Positions 1-7,197 of a stretch of DNA of 64,000 nucleotides are shown here, in pieces. The notes under the pieces were generated by a model that saw only the letters and a list, made by a program, of their open reading frames with translations, had not been told where the DNA came from and ran no database searches. This stretch comes from HK1 sp965221725 (GTDB lineage: Bacteria; Pseudomonadota; Gammaproteobacteria; HK1). Position numbers and translations under genes: made by a program. The stretch covers positions 2,728,001 through 2,792,000 of the forward strand of contig OZ244909.1 in the NCBI GenBank assembly GCA_965221725.1. Reading direction: 5' to 3'. Positions within the stretch are counted from its first letter, which is position 1. The number at the start of each line of letters is the position of its first letter.

Positions 1-1
1 C

Positions 2-685
2 CACGTACTTGTCGCCGCCACCAAGGCCGGCAAGAACGTGCTCCCGCGAGCCGCTGCGTTGCTCGATGTATCGCCGATCTCGGACATCAGCGGCATCGAG
101 TCGGCCGACACCTTCGTGCGTCCCATCTACGCCGGCAACGCCATTGCCACCGTGCAGTCGAGCGATGCGATCAAGCTGCTTTCGGTCCGCGCGACTTCGT
201 TCGAACCCGCCGCGGAGGAAGGCGGCACCGCCGTGGTGGAGAGCGTCGAAGCCGCGGGCGACAGTGGTCTGTCCACCTTCGTCGGCCAGGACCTCACGCA
301 GTCCGAACGCCCCGAACTCACCTCCGCCCGCATCGTGATCTCGGGCGGGCGGGGGATGCAGAACGGGGAGAACTTCGCGCTGCTGGAGGATGTCGCCGAC
401 AAGCTCGGGGCCGCAGTCGGCGCTTCCCGCGCCGCGGTGGACGCCGGATTCGTGCCCAACGACTACCAGGTCGGTCAGACCGGCAAGGTGGTGGCCCCCG
501 ACCTCTACATTGCGGTGGGGATCTCGGGTGCAATCCAGCATCTCGCCGGGATGAAGGAGAGCAAGGTCATCGTCGCCATCAACAAGGACGAGGAGGCCCC
601 GATCTTCCAGGTCGCGGACTACGGCCTGGTGGCGGACCTGTTCGAAGCGGTACCGGAGCTGAGCGCGGAGCTGTCGAAGTCCTGA
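2..685 (+). CDS. etfA: Electron transfer flavoprotein alpha subunit (5' truncated by window edge)
   Basis: This is the C-terminal two thirds of EtfA, which with EtfB accepts electrons from acyl-CoA and related dehydrogenases through FAD and passes them to the ETF-quinone oxidoreductase. The frame is open from the first bases (HVLVAATKAGKN, then VLPRAAALLDV), typical of the middle of EtfA, so the gene begins upstream of the window. The FAD-binding domain is clear: VISGGRGMQ, then GASRAAVDAGFVPNDYQVGQTG and the ISGAIQH and VAINKDEEAPIF segments. The stop codon is at 683-685. EtfB would normally lie directly upstream. The acyl-CoA dehydrogenase at 57775-58992 is a plausible distant client. Identification is secure from these family motifs. 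Confidence 0.96.
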   Translation, partial: HVLVAATKAGKNVLPRAAALLDVSPISDISGIESADTFVRPIYAGNAIATVQSSDAIKLLSVRATSFEPAAEEGGTAVVESVEAAGDSGLSTFVGQDLTQSERPELTSARIVISGGRGMQNGENFALLEDVADKLGAAVGASRAAVDAGFVPNDYQVGQTGKVVAPDLYIAVGISGAIQHLAGMKESKVIVAINKDEEAPIFQVADYGLVADLFEAVPELSAELSKS

Positions 686-792
686 CCGCGGCTTTGGCCC
701 CGCCGTCCCCTGACGTTCCCGGCCCACTTAATTTCGAGGTCGTACGGGCCGGGCTCCCCCGCGGCAGCCCGGACGCGGCCGCGTCCGGCTGG

Positions 793-881
793 CCCGGAAA
801 TTTCACCGATTCGCGAGGCGGGGGCGCGGCGAAAACAGTCGGATCCCGCGTCCGCAGCCGGGAAGGGGTGGAATTTTCGGG
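793..881. repeat. Short, internally deleted copy of the CCCGGAAATTTCACC inverted-terminus element
   Basis: This is an 89-bp non-coding element between etfA and the peroxiredoxin gene. Its left end CCCGGAAATTTCACCGATTC (793-812) is nearly identical to the left end of the 176-bp copy at 18008. Its right end GGTGGAATTTTCGGG (867-881) is a slightly decayed inverted version. After about 40 bases it jumps to the block that precedes the right end in the full copies (CAGTCGGATCC...CCGCAGCCGGGAAGGGGTG), so about 85 bp of the middle is missing. It lies downstream of both flanking genes, where it may fold into a hairpin. Confidence 0.75.
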
Positions 882-897
882 CTCGGACCGAGGTTTG

Positions 898-1377
898 TCA
901 GAGCAGGTCGAGCACCGACTCCGCGCCGGATTTTTCGAGCGGGAGACCCTCGTCGAGGAGAAGGTGGGTGACCACGCCGTCCTCGACCACCATCGCGTAG
1001 CGGCGGGAGCGCACGCCGATACCGTGGCCGACGAGGTCGAAATCGAGACCCGCCGCCCTGGCGAACTCTGCGTTGCCGTCGGCGACCATGTGGATGGCGT
1101 CAGCGTTCTGCGCCTTGCCCCACGCATCCATCACGAAGGCATCGTTGACCGAGATGCACACGATGTCGTCGACACCCGCTGCCTTGATTCGGTCGGCGTT
1201 GGCGACGAAGCCGGGCAGGTGGGCGGCCGAACATGTCGGCGTGAATGCTCCGGGGACTGCGAACACCACGACCTTCTTGCCTGCGAACAGCTCATCGCTC
1301 GTGACCCCGCCGGGTCCGTCCACCGTCATGTGGGCGAGATTCACGCTCGGAACCTTGTCTCCAACCTGGATCGTCAT
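898..1377 (-). CDS. Peroxiredoxin, Prx5/AhpC-TSA family
   Basis: A 159-residue thiol peroxidase that reduces hydrogen peroxide and organic peroxides in the cytoplasm. The peroxidatic cysteine lies in AVPGAFTPTCS (about residues 40-50), the signature of the Prx5/hybrid-type group. A further cysteine follows in DIVCISVND, which might act in resolution. The start is placed at the ATG at 1375-1377 (MTIQVGDKVPSV) because the family begins there and a GAGGA ribosome site lies about 10 bases upstream. An in-frame extension to 1500 has no family similarity. Family length fits. The gene converges with etfA and is monocistronic. Reductant (glutaredoxin, glutathione or thioredoxin) cannot be told from sequence. 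Confidence 0.93.
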   Translation of the reverse strand: MTIQVGDKVPSVNLAHMTVDGPGGVTSDELFAGKKVVVFAVPGAFTPTCSAAHLPGFVANADRIKAAGVDDIVCISVNDAFVMDAWGKAQNADAIHMVADGNAEFARAAGLDFDLVGHGIGVRSRRYAMVVEDGVVTHLLLDEGLPLEKSGAESVLDLL

Positions 1378-1758
1378 CGTCGTTCGTCCTCGGATTATGT
1401 TTGCGGATATGTTTGCGGAATAAGGGATTTTCGAAGAAATGGCTCTGCGCCCGTGACCGGATCGTGCCGGCGCGGTGACTGATTTCCAGTCGGATACCAC
1501 TTCACGGCAGACGGCGGAGCAATCTTCGCCCGGCGGCGCGGGCGCGACAAGTGCCCCCTCATGCCGCTCGGGGTTATCTCGATGCGGCGGCGCCGGGAAT
1601 CCCTGCGTATTCCGAATGTGTCGACACCGCGCAGGTCGATGAGCGCCGCGTAATCCGAACCGTCCGATCGCCCGTCCGCTCCATGTCCTCCGTCGGACCC
1701 ACGGTGCGGAATGGTCTTGGCAGCCGCTCGGGGCTTGTTCGGGTTCCGGCCTGCGGGT
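1378..1758. other. Intergenic region with a 12-bp tandem duplication
   Basis: 381 bases between the start of the peroxiredoxin gene and the stop of the hydrolase gene; no gene is visible. TATGTTTGCGGA occurs twice in tandem at 1396-1407 and 1408-1419, about 20 bases upstream of the peroxiredoxin start. On the minus strand this AT-richer patch supplies a CATAAT (-10-like) at 1394-1399, so it is the likely promoter area of that gene. No good -35 is apparent. Confidence 0.4.
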
Positions 1759-2712
1759 TCAGCCGACGTAGCGGCCGAGCCGCACCGCCGACTCCCCGCG
1801 GCGCAGCCGTCGCGACGGCATGATGAGGACGCACTCCGGATGCGGAGTGCAGATTGCGCGCTCCCCGTCCCAGCCGATGACGGTGCCCTCGTCGGGGATG
1901 ACTTCCATGCCCTCGTAGTCCTCCACGAACCGGAAATGGTCGCTCTCGATGGTTACCGACTCGCTGACCTCGATGATTCGCTGCACCCTCGGTGCCGCCG
2001 GCGACAACCTCTCCATTACCCAATCCGGCGCCACGACCCCGGTGCATGCAAGGAACCTCAGCGCAACCTCGATGGCGACCCGCTCCGTCCCGCGTGTCCA
2101 GTGTTGCCCGCACTCGACGAGCAGGGCGTTGCGGGTGCTTTCCGGGTCGCCGAACTGCGCGTAGTCGCGCATTCGGGTGCCGGCAGTGTGCCCCGCATCG
2201 CATACCACAAGGGCCGGTGCTCCGACATCGAGGGCGAGTCGCCGGCCCTTGTCCAGAGGACCCGCGAGCATCAGCGGCGGGTTCGTGTGGTGCATGGAAT
2301 GGATGTCGAGCAGCAGGTCCACCGTGTCCATCAGGCGGCGGATCTCCCGCGCCCGGTGAAGCTCGACGCTGTCGCGCGGTCCGTCGAGCACCTCGGCGGA
2401 CCAGACTCGATTGAAGTCCTCGTCGACGTAGCGGGAAGCGGCGGGGGTTGCGGGGTCGAACCGGGCGTATGCGGCGACGTTCATGAAGCCCAGGGTGAGC
2501 CTCCCCCGCTTGGGCCGGACTTCCTCGCGCATGAGGTAGTCGAGCGCATGCGCGCCGCACAGCTCGTTGCCATGCACCAGCGCGCTCAGCATCACGTGCG
2601 GTCCGGGGGCTCCGCTGTCGAGCGTCGTCACGAAATCGATGCCGGTATTGCCCCGACGATACGGCGTGATGTCGGGTGCACTCAGCTCGACCGGGTACGA
2701 ATTCGGGGTCAT
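1759..2712 (-). CDS. Succinylglutamate desuccinylase/aspartoacylase (M14) family zinc hydrolase
   Basis: A 317-residue predicted zinc-dependent deacylase or carboxypeptidase-like enzyme of the AstE/AspA family. The metal-binding site is visible as SALVHGNELCGAH (His and Glu ligands, about residues 43-56) and LDIHSMHH (third ligand, about 130-140). The catalytic-side segment LLVECGQHW follows near residue 200, then the C-terminal beta domain. The start is set at the ATG at 2710-2712 (MTPNSYPVEL). An upstream in-frame extension to 2871 is Arg/Pro-rich and unlike the family. It is transcribed divergently from the phasin gene. The exact substrate (N-acylated amino acid or another amide) cannot be inferred from the neighbours. 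Confidence 0.88.
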   Translation of the reverse strand: MTPNSYPVELSAPDITPYRRGNTGIDFVTTLDSGAPGPHVMLSALVHGNELCGAHALDYLMREEVRPKRGRLTLGFMNVAAYARFDPATPAASRYVDEDFNRVWSAEVLDGPRDSVELHRAREIRRLMDTVDLLLDIHSMHHTNPPLMLAGPLDKGRRLALDVGAPALVVCDAGHTAGTRMRDYAQFGDPESTRNALLVECGQHWTRGTERVAIEVALRFLACTGVVAPDWVMERLSPAAPRVQRIIEVSESVTIESDHFRFVEDYEGMEVIPDEGTVIGWDGERAICTPHPECVLIMPSRRLRRGESAVRLGRYVG

Positions 2713-2864
2713 GTCCGCGACTCGATCCGATGATGCGAAGAGGGGCGCCCGGCCGGGAGCACGCCGACGCCGGAGCCACCGGGAGAGTGCCAGCCCCGCG
2801 CGATGCCGCGCAATACCGCGCCCGGGAGGGGATGCGGTGGGTACCACGGTGGGTACCCGGACCC

Positions 2865-2893
2865 TTGACATTCGCGTTGGCCGCCTCTATGTT
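2865..2893 (+). promoter_or_regulatory. Sigma-70 type promoter of the phasin gene
   Basis: TTGACA at 2865-2870 and TATGTT at 2888-2893 are separated by exactly 17 bases, a near-consensus sigma-70 promoter about 70 bases upstream of the phasin start. Transcription would begin near 2900, directly in front of a palindrome. Confidence 0.75.
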
Positions 2894-2904
2894 GCGTCGC
2901 ACCA

Positions 2905-2921
2905 TTGTTGCGCCGCAACAA
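2905..2921. promoter_or_regulatory. Palindromic operator candidate at the phasin transcription start
   Basis: TTGTTGCG-C-CGCAACAA is a 17-base palindrome with perfect 8-base arms, placed at about +5 to +21 of the predicted phasin transcript. A related sequence, TGTTGCGTCGCACCA, lies directly upstream (2890-2904). PHA regulators of the PhaR type bind TGC/GCA-rich sites in phasin promoters, so this is a reasonable operator by position and composition, but the assignment is inference. Confidence 0.5.
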
Positions 2922-2962
2922 GAGAGCACACCCAAGCCACAGGACCACAGGAGATGGAAACC

Positions 2963-3316
2963 ATGAGCACGAAGAAAACCGCGCAGGCATACAAGCAGCC
3001 GATCGAGTTCTACACCACGATGCTGGACCAGTCGGTGCGTGCCAATCGAATCGTCGCGAAGGGCATCGAGCGCACCATCGAAGAGCAGATCGGGCTGTTC
3101 GAGGCAGCCGTCGACTCCACGCGGCCTCTCGCCGTCGCGAAGAAGCCGGAAGAGATTCTGGCGGTGCAGATGGATGCGTGGAAGACGTTCAGCGAGAAGT
3201 TCGTGGCCGCCACCGGCAAGTTCGCGGAGATTCAGCGCGAGACCGGCACCGAACTCAAGGACATCGTCGTCGACAGCTTCAAGGTCGTCAACGAGACATT
3301 GCCGAAGGCGGCCTGA
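2963..3316 (+). CDS. Phasin family protein (PHA granule-associated)
   Basis: A 117-residue, almost wholly helical protein that matches the phasin-2 type: an N-terminal KTAQAYKQPIEFY, a central amphipathic stretch with RIVAKGIERTIEEQIGLFE, and DAWKTFSEKFVAATGKFAEI towards the C-terminus. Phasins coat polyhydroxyalkanoate granules and control their size and number. The start ATG at 2963 is preferred over the in-frame ATG at 2954 because AGGAG (2949-2953) is nine bases upstream of the former and abuts the latter. A strong promoter and a palindrome precede it. No PHA synthase or depolymerase gene is in the window. Confidence 0.88.
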   Translation: MSTKKTAQAYKQPIEFYTTMLDQSVRANRIVAKGIERTIEEQIGLFEAAVDSTRPLAVAKKPEEILAVQMDAWKTFSEKFVAATGKFAEIQRETGTELKDIVVDSFKVVNETLPKAA

Positions 3317-3330
3317 TTGCATCGGCCCAC

Positions 3331-3450
3331 GCTTCACAAGCGATTCTGGCGCCGGTCTGAACCACCGGCGCCTCGCAAGCGGTTCGGGTGCCAGCCCGAA
3401 CCGCCCTCCGCCTCACAGGCAGTCCGGGCGTCCGTCCGAACCGCTCTCTT
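3331..3450. repeat. Three 40-bp tandem units that each fold as a hairpin
   Basis: Units at 3331-3370, 3371-3410 and 3411-3450 share the layout C-TC-CAAGC/GGC, a GGTTCGGG-like arm, a short loop and a CCCGAACC-like arm. The middle unit is a perfect stem: GCGGTTCGGG (3379-3388), a six-base loop, then CCCGAACCGC (3395-3404). Units 1 and 3 are diverged. The array lies just after the phasin stop and could act as a transcript-end structure. There are no spacers, so it is not a CRISPR. The remaining bases to 3633 hold no gene. Confidence 0.6.
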
Positions 3451-3633
3451 AGTCAGGGCTTTCCGATTCGAACTGCCCGCCCTCGAATCGGGAGGTTCGG
3501 ACTCTCCATCCCGCGCGCGGGCAGGTCATGATCTTGTTGAATGGAATGCGGCTATGGGCGGCGACGTTCTTCCGTCACCACCCGCCGTACTCGACCGATC
3601 CCTCTCCGGGAACGGGAAACGCCGCGGGAAAGA

Positions 3634-3710
3634 TGGCGCGCCCGACAGGATTCGAACCTGTGACCTTTGGCTTCGGAGGCCAACACTCTATCCAACTGAG
3701 CTACGGGCGC
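3634..3710 (-). tRNA. tRNA-Arg (anticodon CCG)
   Basis: Read on the minus strand this 77-base cloverleaf has acceptor stem GCGCCCG/CGGGCGC, the D-arm TAGCTCAGTTGGATAGAG, an anticodon arm TTGGC-CTCCGAA-GCCAA giving anticodon CCG, and the T-arm ACAGG-TTCGAAT-CCTGT. The discriminator G is followed by an encoded CCA (3634-3636). It decodes CGG arginine codons, which are frequent in this GC-rich genome. Confidence 0.97.
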
Positions 3711-4013
3711 CGGGATGATGCGCTCCGGCCCGCGCCACACCGGCTTTCACGGCGGGGCAAGCGGGAGGGGCTGCTTTGTCGGGACAGACTCATGCGCGGG
3801 AACTTGCGGGCGGTCCTTTCCGGGCTCCGGGCCCGGGCCGACCAATCGTTCTGCCTCGACCACTAAACCCTAGTCGATCGAGCCGCCGGCGGGCAAGCGG
3901 AACTCCGTCCGCTGCGGTTCGTCGCCCGCACGCCCCGCGATCCGCACTTGTCCCGGACTGCGGCCTTCTGCAACCATACTCGCGTTTGCCGCACAGTGAC
4001 CCCGGAGGCTCAA
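3711..4013. other. Intergenic region upstream of the tRNA and the cytochrome
   Basis: 303 bases between the 5' end of tRNA-Arg (minus strand) and the cytochrome start (plus strand). It must hold the divergent promoters, but I see no near-consensus boxes, no gene and no notable repeat. Confidence 0.3.
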
Positions 4014-4622
4014 GTGAGCAAGGCTGACGATGTTTTCTGGCGCCAGTTCGGCGTAGTGCTGATTCTCCTCACCGTGTTCGGATTCGGCATGTACTTCGCC
4101 GCGAACTCGATCGCCGGGCAGGCGTATGCGGAGATGCACGACGACGCGGACGCCGTGCTCGCGCGCATCGCTCCGGTCGGTCGGTCACGCATTGGCGATC
4201 CCGCCGGGCAGACGCAGGCAGAGGCGGTCGCCATGGTCGCCGCAACTCCCGCCGCACCCCCGGCACAGACCGAGGAAACGACAACCGAGACGGCGGCGGC
4301 TGCGGATGCCTCCGCGTCGGGTGCCGGGGCGCAGATGGTCGCGGCCGCTGGTGACGCCCTCGATCTCGCCGCGGGCGAACAGGTCTACCAGACCGCTTGC
4401 TTCGCGTGCCACGCGACCGGCGTGGCCGAGGCGCCGAAGCTCGACGATCCGGCCGCCTGGGAGCCGCGGCTTGCGCAGGGCATGGCCGGACTCCTCCAGT
4501 CTTCCATCAACGGGAAAGGGGCGATGCCCCCGAAGGGCGGTTTTGCCCATCTGACGGAAGACGATCTCCGCAACGCCATCGGCTTCATGCTCGACCAGGC
4601 GGGTGTATCGGCCGGCGGATAG
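4014..4622 (+). CDS. Cytochrome c5-like, membrane-anchored monohaem c-type cytochrome
   Basis: A 202-residue protein. An uncleaved N-terminal membrane helix (about residues 10-32, VVLILLTVFGFGMYFAA) is followed by a long Ala/Pro/Thr-rich linker (about 65-115) and a c-type haem domain. The haem site is CFACH (C-x-x-C-H, near residue 129), and the distal methionine is probably in GKGAMPPKGG, as in the cytochrome c5 family. It would act as a periplasm-facing electron carrier tethered to the inner membrane. The GTG start at 4014 is chosen because GGAGGC lies five bases upstream and MSKADDVFWRQFG is the usual beginning of these proteins. Partner oxidases are not in the window. Confidence 0.87.
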   Translation: MSKADDVFWRQFGVVLILLTVFGFGMYFAANSIAGQAYAEMHDDADAVLARIAPVGRSRIGDPAGQTQAEAVAMVAATPAAPPAQTEETTTETAAAADASASGAGAQMVAAAGDALDLAAGEQVYQTACFACHATGVAEAPKLDDPAAWEPRLAQGMAGLLQSSINGKGAMPPKGGFAHLTEDDLRNAIGFMLDQAGVSAGG

Positions 4623-4673
4623 CCGTCCCCGGCTGGTGAGTGGAGCCATATCCCGCCGGCGGATAGCCGTCCC
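4611..4673. repeat. 19-bp direct repeat across the cytochrome stop codon
   Basis: GCCGGCGGATAGCCGTCCC occurs at 4611-4629, where it contains the cytochrome stop codon, and again at 4655-4673. The second copy is followed by a similar GGC-GG tail. The rest of the intergenic stretch to 4935 contains isolated AGAATTTC fragments (4733, 4808) that resemble decayed ends of the CCCGGAAATTTCACC elements, and no gene. Confidence 0.5.
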
Positions 4674-4935
4674 TGGCCGGTAGAGATTCCCGTGGGCGGC
4701 CCGATAAACCGTCAACCGGTGCCGTACCGGCAGAATTTCGGGTAGCGCCCCAGCCTGACTCCCGAGACCTCGGGAAAGCCCGTGCATACAGGCCGGAGAC
4801 AGCGGTCAGAATTTCAAAGTGGGACACGACCGGATTTCGGCCTCCAGAGCCTCCGTTCGGGGTGATTTCGAGCGCGCGCCCCAGCCCGGCGGGAATTGCT
4901 GTCGCGCCGGCGGGCGCGTGCGGTGCCCACCGGGC

Positions 4936-7197
4936 TCAGACCGGAACGAGGTTCGCGTAGGCCACGACGAGCCACTTGCTGCCCGCGCGCTCGAAGTTGA
5001 CCTGCACGCGGGTGTGGACGCCCTGTCCTTCGTAGGTCAGCACCACGCCCTCGCCGAATTTCGGGTGCTGGACGCGCTGCCCGAGGCGAAGCCCGTTCCT
5101 GGTTTCGCTCCCGGTCGGTTCCGAGCCCGGGCGCCGTCGGGGCGGGGCCCGCAAGCCGGGCCGCGATACCGTCCCCCGCAGGCGTACCTCCGCCACCCGG
5201 TCGGGGGGTAGCTCCCGCAGGAAGCGCGACGGGGTCGAATACCGGTCCGAACCCCCGTACAGACGCCGGGACTCGGCGTATGACAGGCAGAGCTTGCGTT
5301 CCGCGCGTGTCATTCCCACGTAGCACAGGCGCCGCTCCTCCTCGAGCTTCGCGGAGTCTTCGCTGCTGCGGCTGTGCGGAAAGAGCCCCTCCTCCATCCC
5401 GCTGATGAACACGCAGGGAAACTCCAGCCCCTTCGCGGCGTGCAGGGTCATCAGGCTTACCAGATCCTCGCCCTCCGCGGCCTGCTCCTCGCCCGCTTCC
5501 AGGGCCGCGTGGGAGAGGAATGCGGTGAGAGGGGTCGGGGTGTCCCGATCGGTGCCTTCCAACTGCTCTGTGTCTCCCTCGCCGGCGGTGTCGGCGACGG
5601 GGTCGGGGTCTCGCGGGCGTCGGTCTTCGCCGCCGAAATCGAACTGTCCCGCGGCGACGACGAGCTCCTGAAGGTTCTCGATCCGCGTCTGGGCGCGATC
5701 GACCTTCTCCCGCCGGTAGTAGTCGAGCAATCCGCTGCCCTCGATGGTCGATTCGACCAGCTCGTGCAGCGCGACGGCCTCCGGACCGCTTGCGAGTTCG
5801 TCGATCAGGTCGAGGAAACCCCCGAGCGCCCCCGCCGCACGGGGGCTTGCGGCGCCGTCCGCGATCATCCGGCGCGTCGCCGCCCACAGTGATTCGCCTC
5901 GCTCCCTCGCGCCGGTACGCAGGAGGTCCACGGTGCGGGCGCCGATCCCGCGCGGCGGCAGGTTGACGACCCGCTCGAACGCGGCGTCGTCGTCTCGGTT
6001 GGCGATGAGGCGGCAGTAGGCGAGGGCGTTCTTGATCTCGGCGCGTTCGTAGAAGCGCAGGCCGCCGAAGACGCGGTAGGCGACCCCTTGCGCGAGGAGG
6101 GCTTCCTCCAGCACCCGCGACTGGGCGCTGACCCGGTACAGGATGGCGATGTCGTCACGGCGGCCGCCGACTTCCACCCACTGCCGGATGCGCGCCACGA
6201 TGAAGCGCGCCTCGTCGATGTCGTTGAATCCTGCGTAGACGTCGATGGGCTCCCCGTCGCTGTCCGCGGTCCAGAGATCCTTGCCCATCCGCCCCTGGTT
6301 GTTGGCGATGAGCGCGTTCGCGGCGGCGAGGATGTTGCCGCTCGACCGGTAGTTCCGTTCCAGACGCACCGTCTTCACGTGCGCGAAATCCCGGGAGAAC
6401 TGCAGGATGTTCTCGATGCGGGCCCCCCGCCAGCCGTACACCGACTGATCGTCGTCGCCCACGCAGTACAGGTGGCCTTCGCCTCCCGCGAGCAGCCTCA
6501 GCCATGCGTACTGGATGGTGTTGGTGTCCTGGAATTCGTCGACGAGCACCTGGCCGAAGCGCGCCCGGTAGTGGGCGAGCACATCGTCGCGGTCGCGCAA
6601 CAGTTCGTGACACCGCAGCAGCAACTCGGCGAAATCGACGACCCCGGTGCGCTCGCACGTCTCCTGGTACGTCGCGTAGATGCGCACCATGCGCTCCATC
6701 CACAGGTCGGCGGGCCGCTCCAGGTGCTCGGCCCGCAGCCCCTCGTCCTTGCGCGCGTTGATGAACCCCTGCGCCTGCCTCGGTGGCCAGCGTTGCTCGT
6801 CGAGGTCGAGATCGCGCATCACGCGGCGGATGCAGCGGAGCTGATCCTCGCCGTCGAGGATCTGGAAGTCTTCGCGCAGGCCCGCATCGCGCCAGTGGGC
6901 GCGCAGCAGCCGATGGGCGAGCCCGTGAAACGTCCCCACCCACATGCCGCCCACCGGCCGGCCGAGCATCGACTCGATGCGGTTGCGCATCTCCGACGCC
7001 GCCTTGTTGGTGAACGTCACCGCCAGGATCCCGAACGGCGTCGCCTCGCCGGTCGCGAGCAGCCACGCGATGCGGTGCACGAGCACCCGCGTCTTGCCGC
7101 TGCCGGCGCCGGCGAGCACCAGCATGTGTCCCGCCGGCGCGGTGACCGCCTCGCGCTGCGCGTCGTTCAAAGGCTCCAGAATGTCGGTAACGTCCAT
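4936..7197 (-). CDS. uvrD: DNA helicase II UvrD
   Basis: A 753-residue superfamily 1 3'-5' helicase for nucleotide-excision and mismatch repair. Motifs in order: Walker A AGAGSGKT (about residues 30-37), DEFQDTN, VGDDDQSVYGWRGA, RNYRSSG, SLMTLHAAKGLEFPCVF, LCYVGMTRAERKL, and a C-terminal Tudor-like segment GQRVQHPKFGEGVVLTYEG that in UvrD/PcrA contacts RNA polymerase. Length is close to the E. coli enzyme. The start ATG (7195-7197) overlaps the stop TGA of the upstream large gene by one base, so the two are probably co-translated. An Ala/Arg-rich in-frame extension to 7287 merely reflects a repeat in the neighbouring gene. Confidence 0.96.
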   Translation of the reverse strand: MDVTDILEPLNDAQREAVTAPAGHMLVLAGAGSGKTRVLVHRIAWLLATGEATPFGILAVTFTNKAASEMRNRIESMLGRPVGGMWVGTFHGLAHRLLRAHWRDAGLREDFQILDGEDQLRCIRRVMRDLDLDEQRWPPRQAQGFINARKDEGLRAEHLERPADLWMERMVRIYATYQETCERTGVVDFAELLLRCHELLRDRDDVLAHYRARFGQVLVDEFQDTNTIQYAWLRLLAGGEGHLYCVGDDDQSVYGWRGARIENILQFSRDFAHVKTVRLERNYRSSGNILAAANALIANNQGRMGKDLWTADSDGEPIDVYAGFNDIDEARFIVARIRQWVEVGGRRDDIAILYRVSAQSRVLEEALLAQGVAYRVFGGLRFYERAEIKNALAYCRLIANRDDDAAFERVVNLPPRGIGARTVDLLRTGARERGESLWAATRRMIADGAASPRAAGALGGFLDLIDELASGPEAVALHELVESTIEGSGLLDYYRREKVDRAQTRIENLQELVVAAGQFDFGGEDRRPRDPDPVADTAGEGDTEQLEGTDRDTPTPLTAFLSHAALEAGEEQAAEGEDLVSLMTLHAAKGLEFPCVFISGMEEGLFPHSRSSEDSAKLEEERRLCYVGMTRAERKLCLSYAESRRLYGGSDRYSTPSRFLRELPPDRVAEVRLRGTVSRPGLRAPPRRRPGSEPTGSETRNGLRLGQRVQHPKFGEGVVLTYEGQGVHTRVQVNFERAGSKWLVVAYANLVPV

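Noticed and set aside
1574..3337. A 587-codon minus-strand frame overlapping the M14-family gene and the phasin
   Set aside because: It runs through two well-supported genes in other frames and has no family motif.
3331..3450. CRISPR-like array after the phasin gene
   Set aside because: The 40-bp units are contiguous and similar along their whole length, with no unique spacers and no cas genes.
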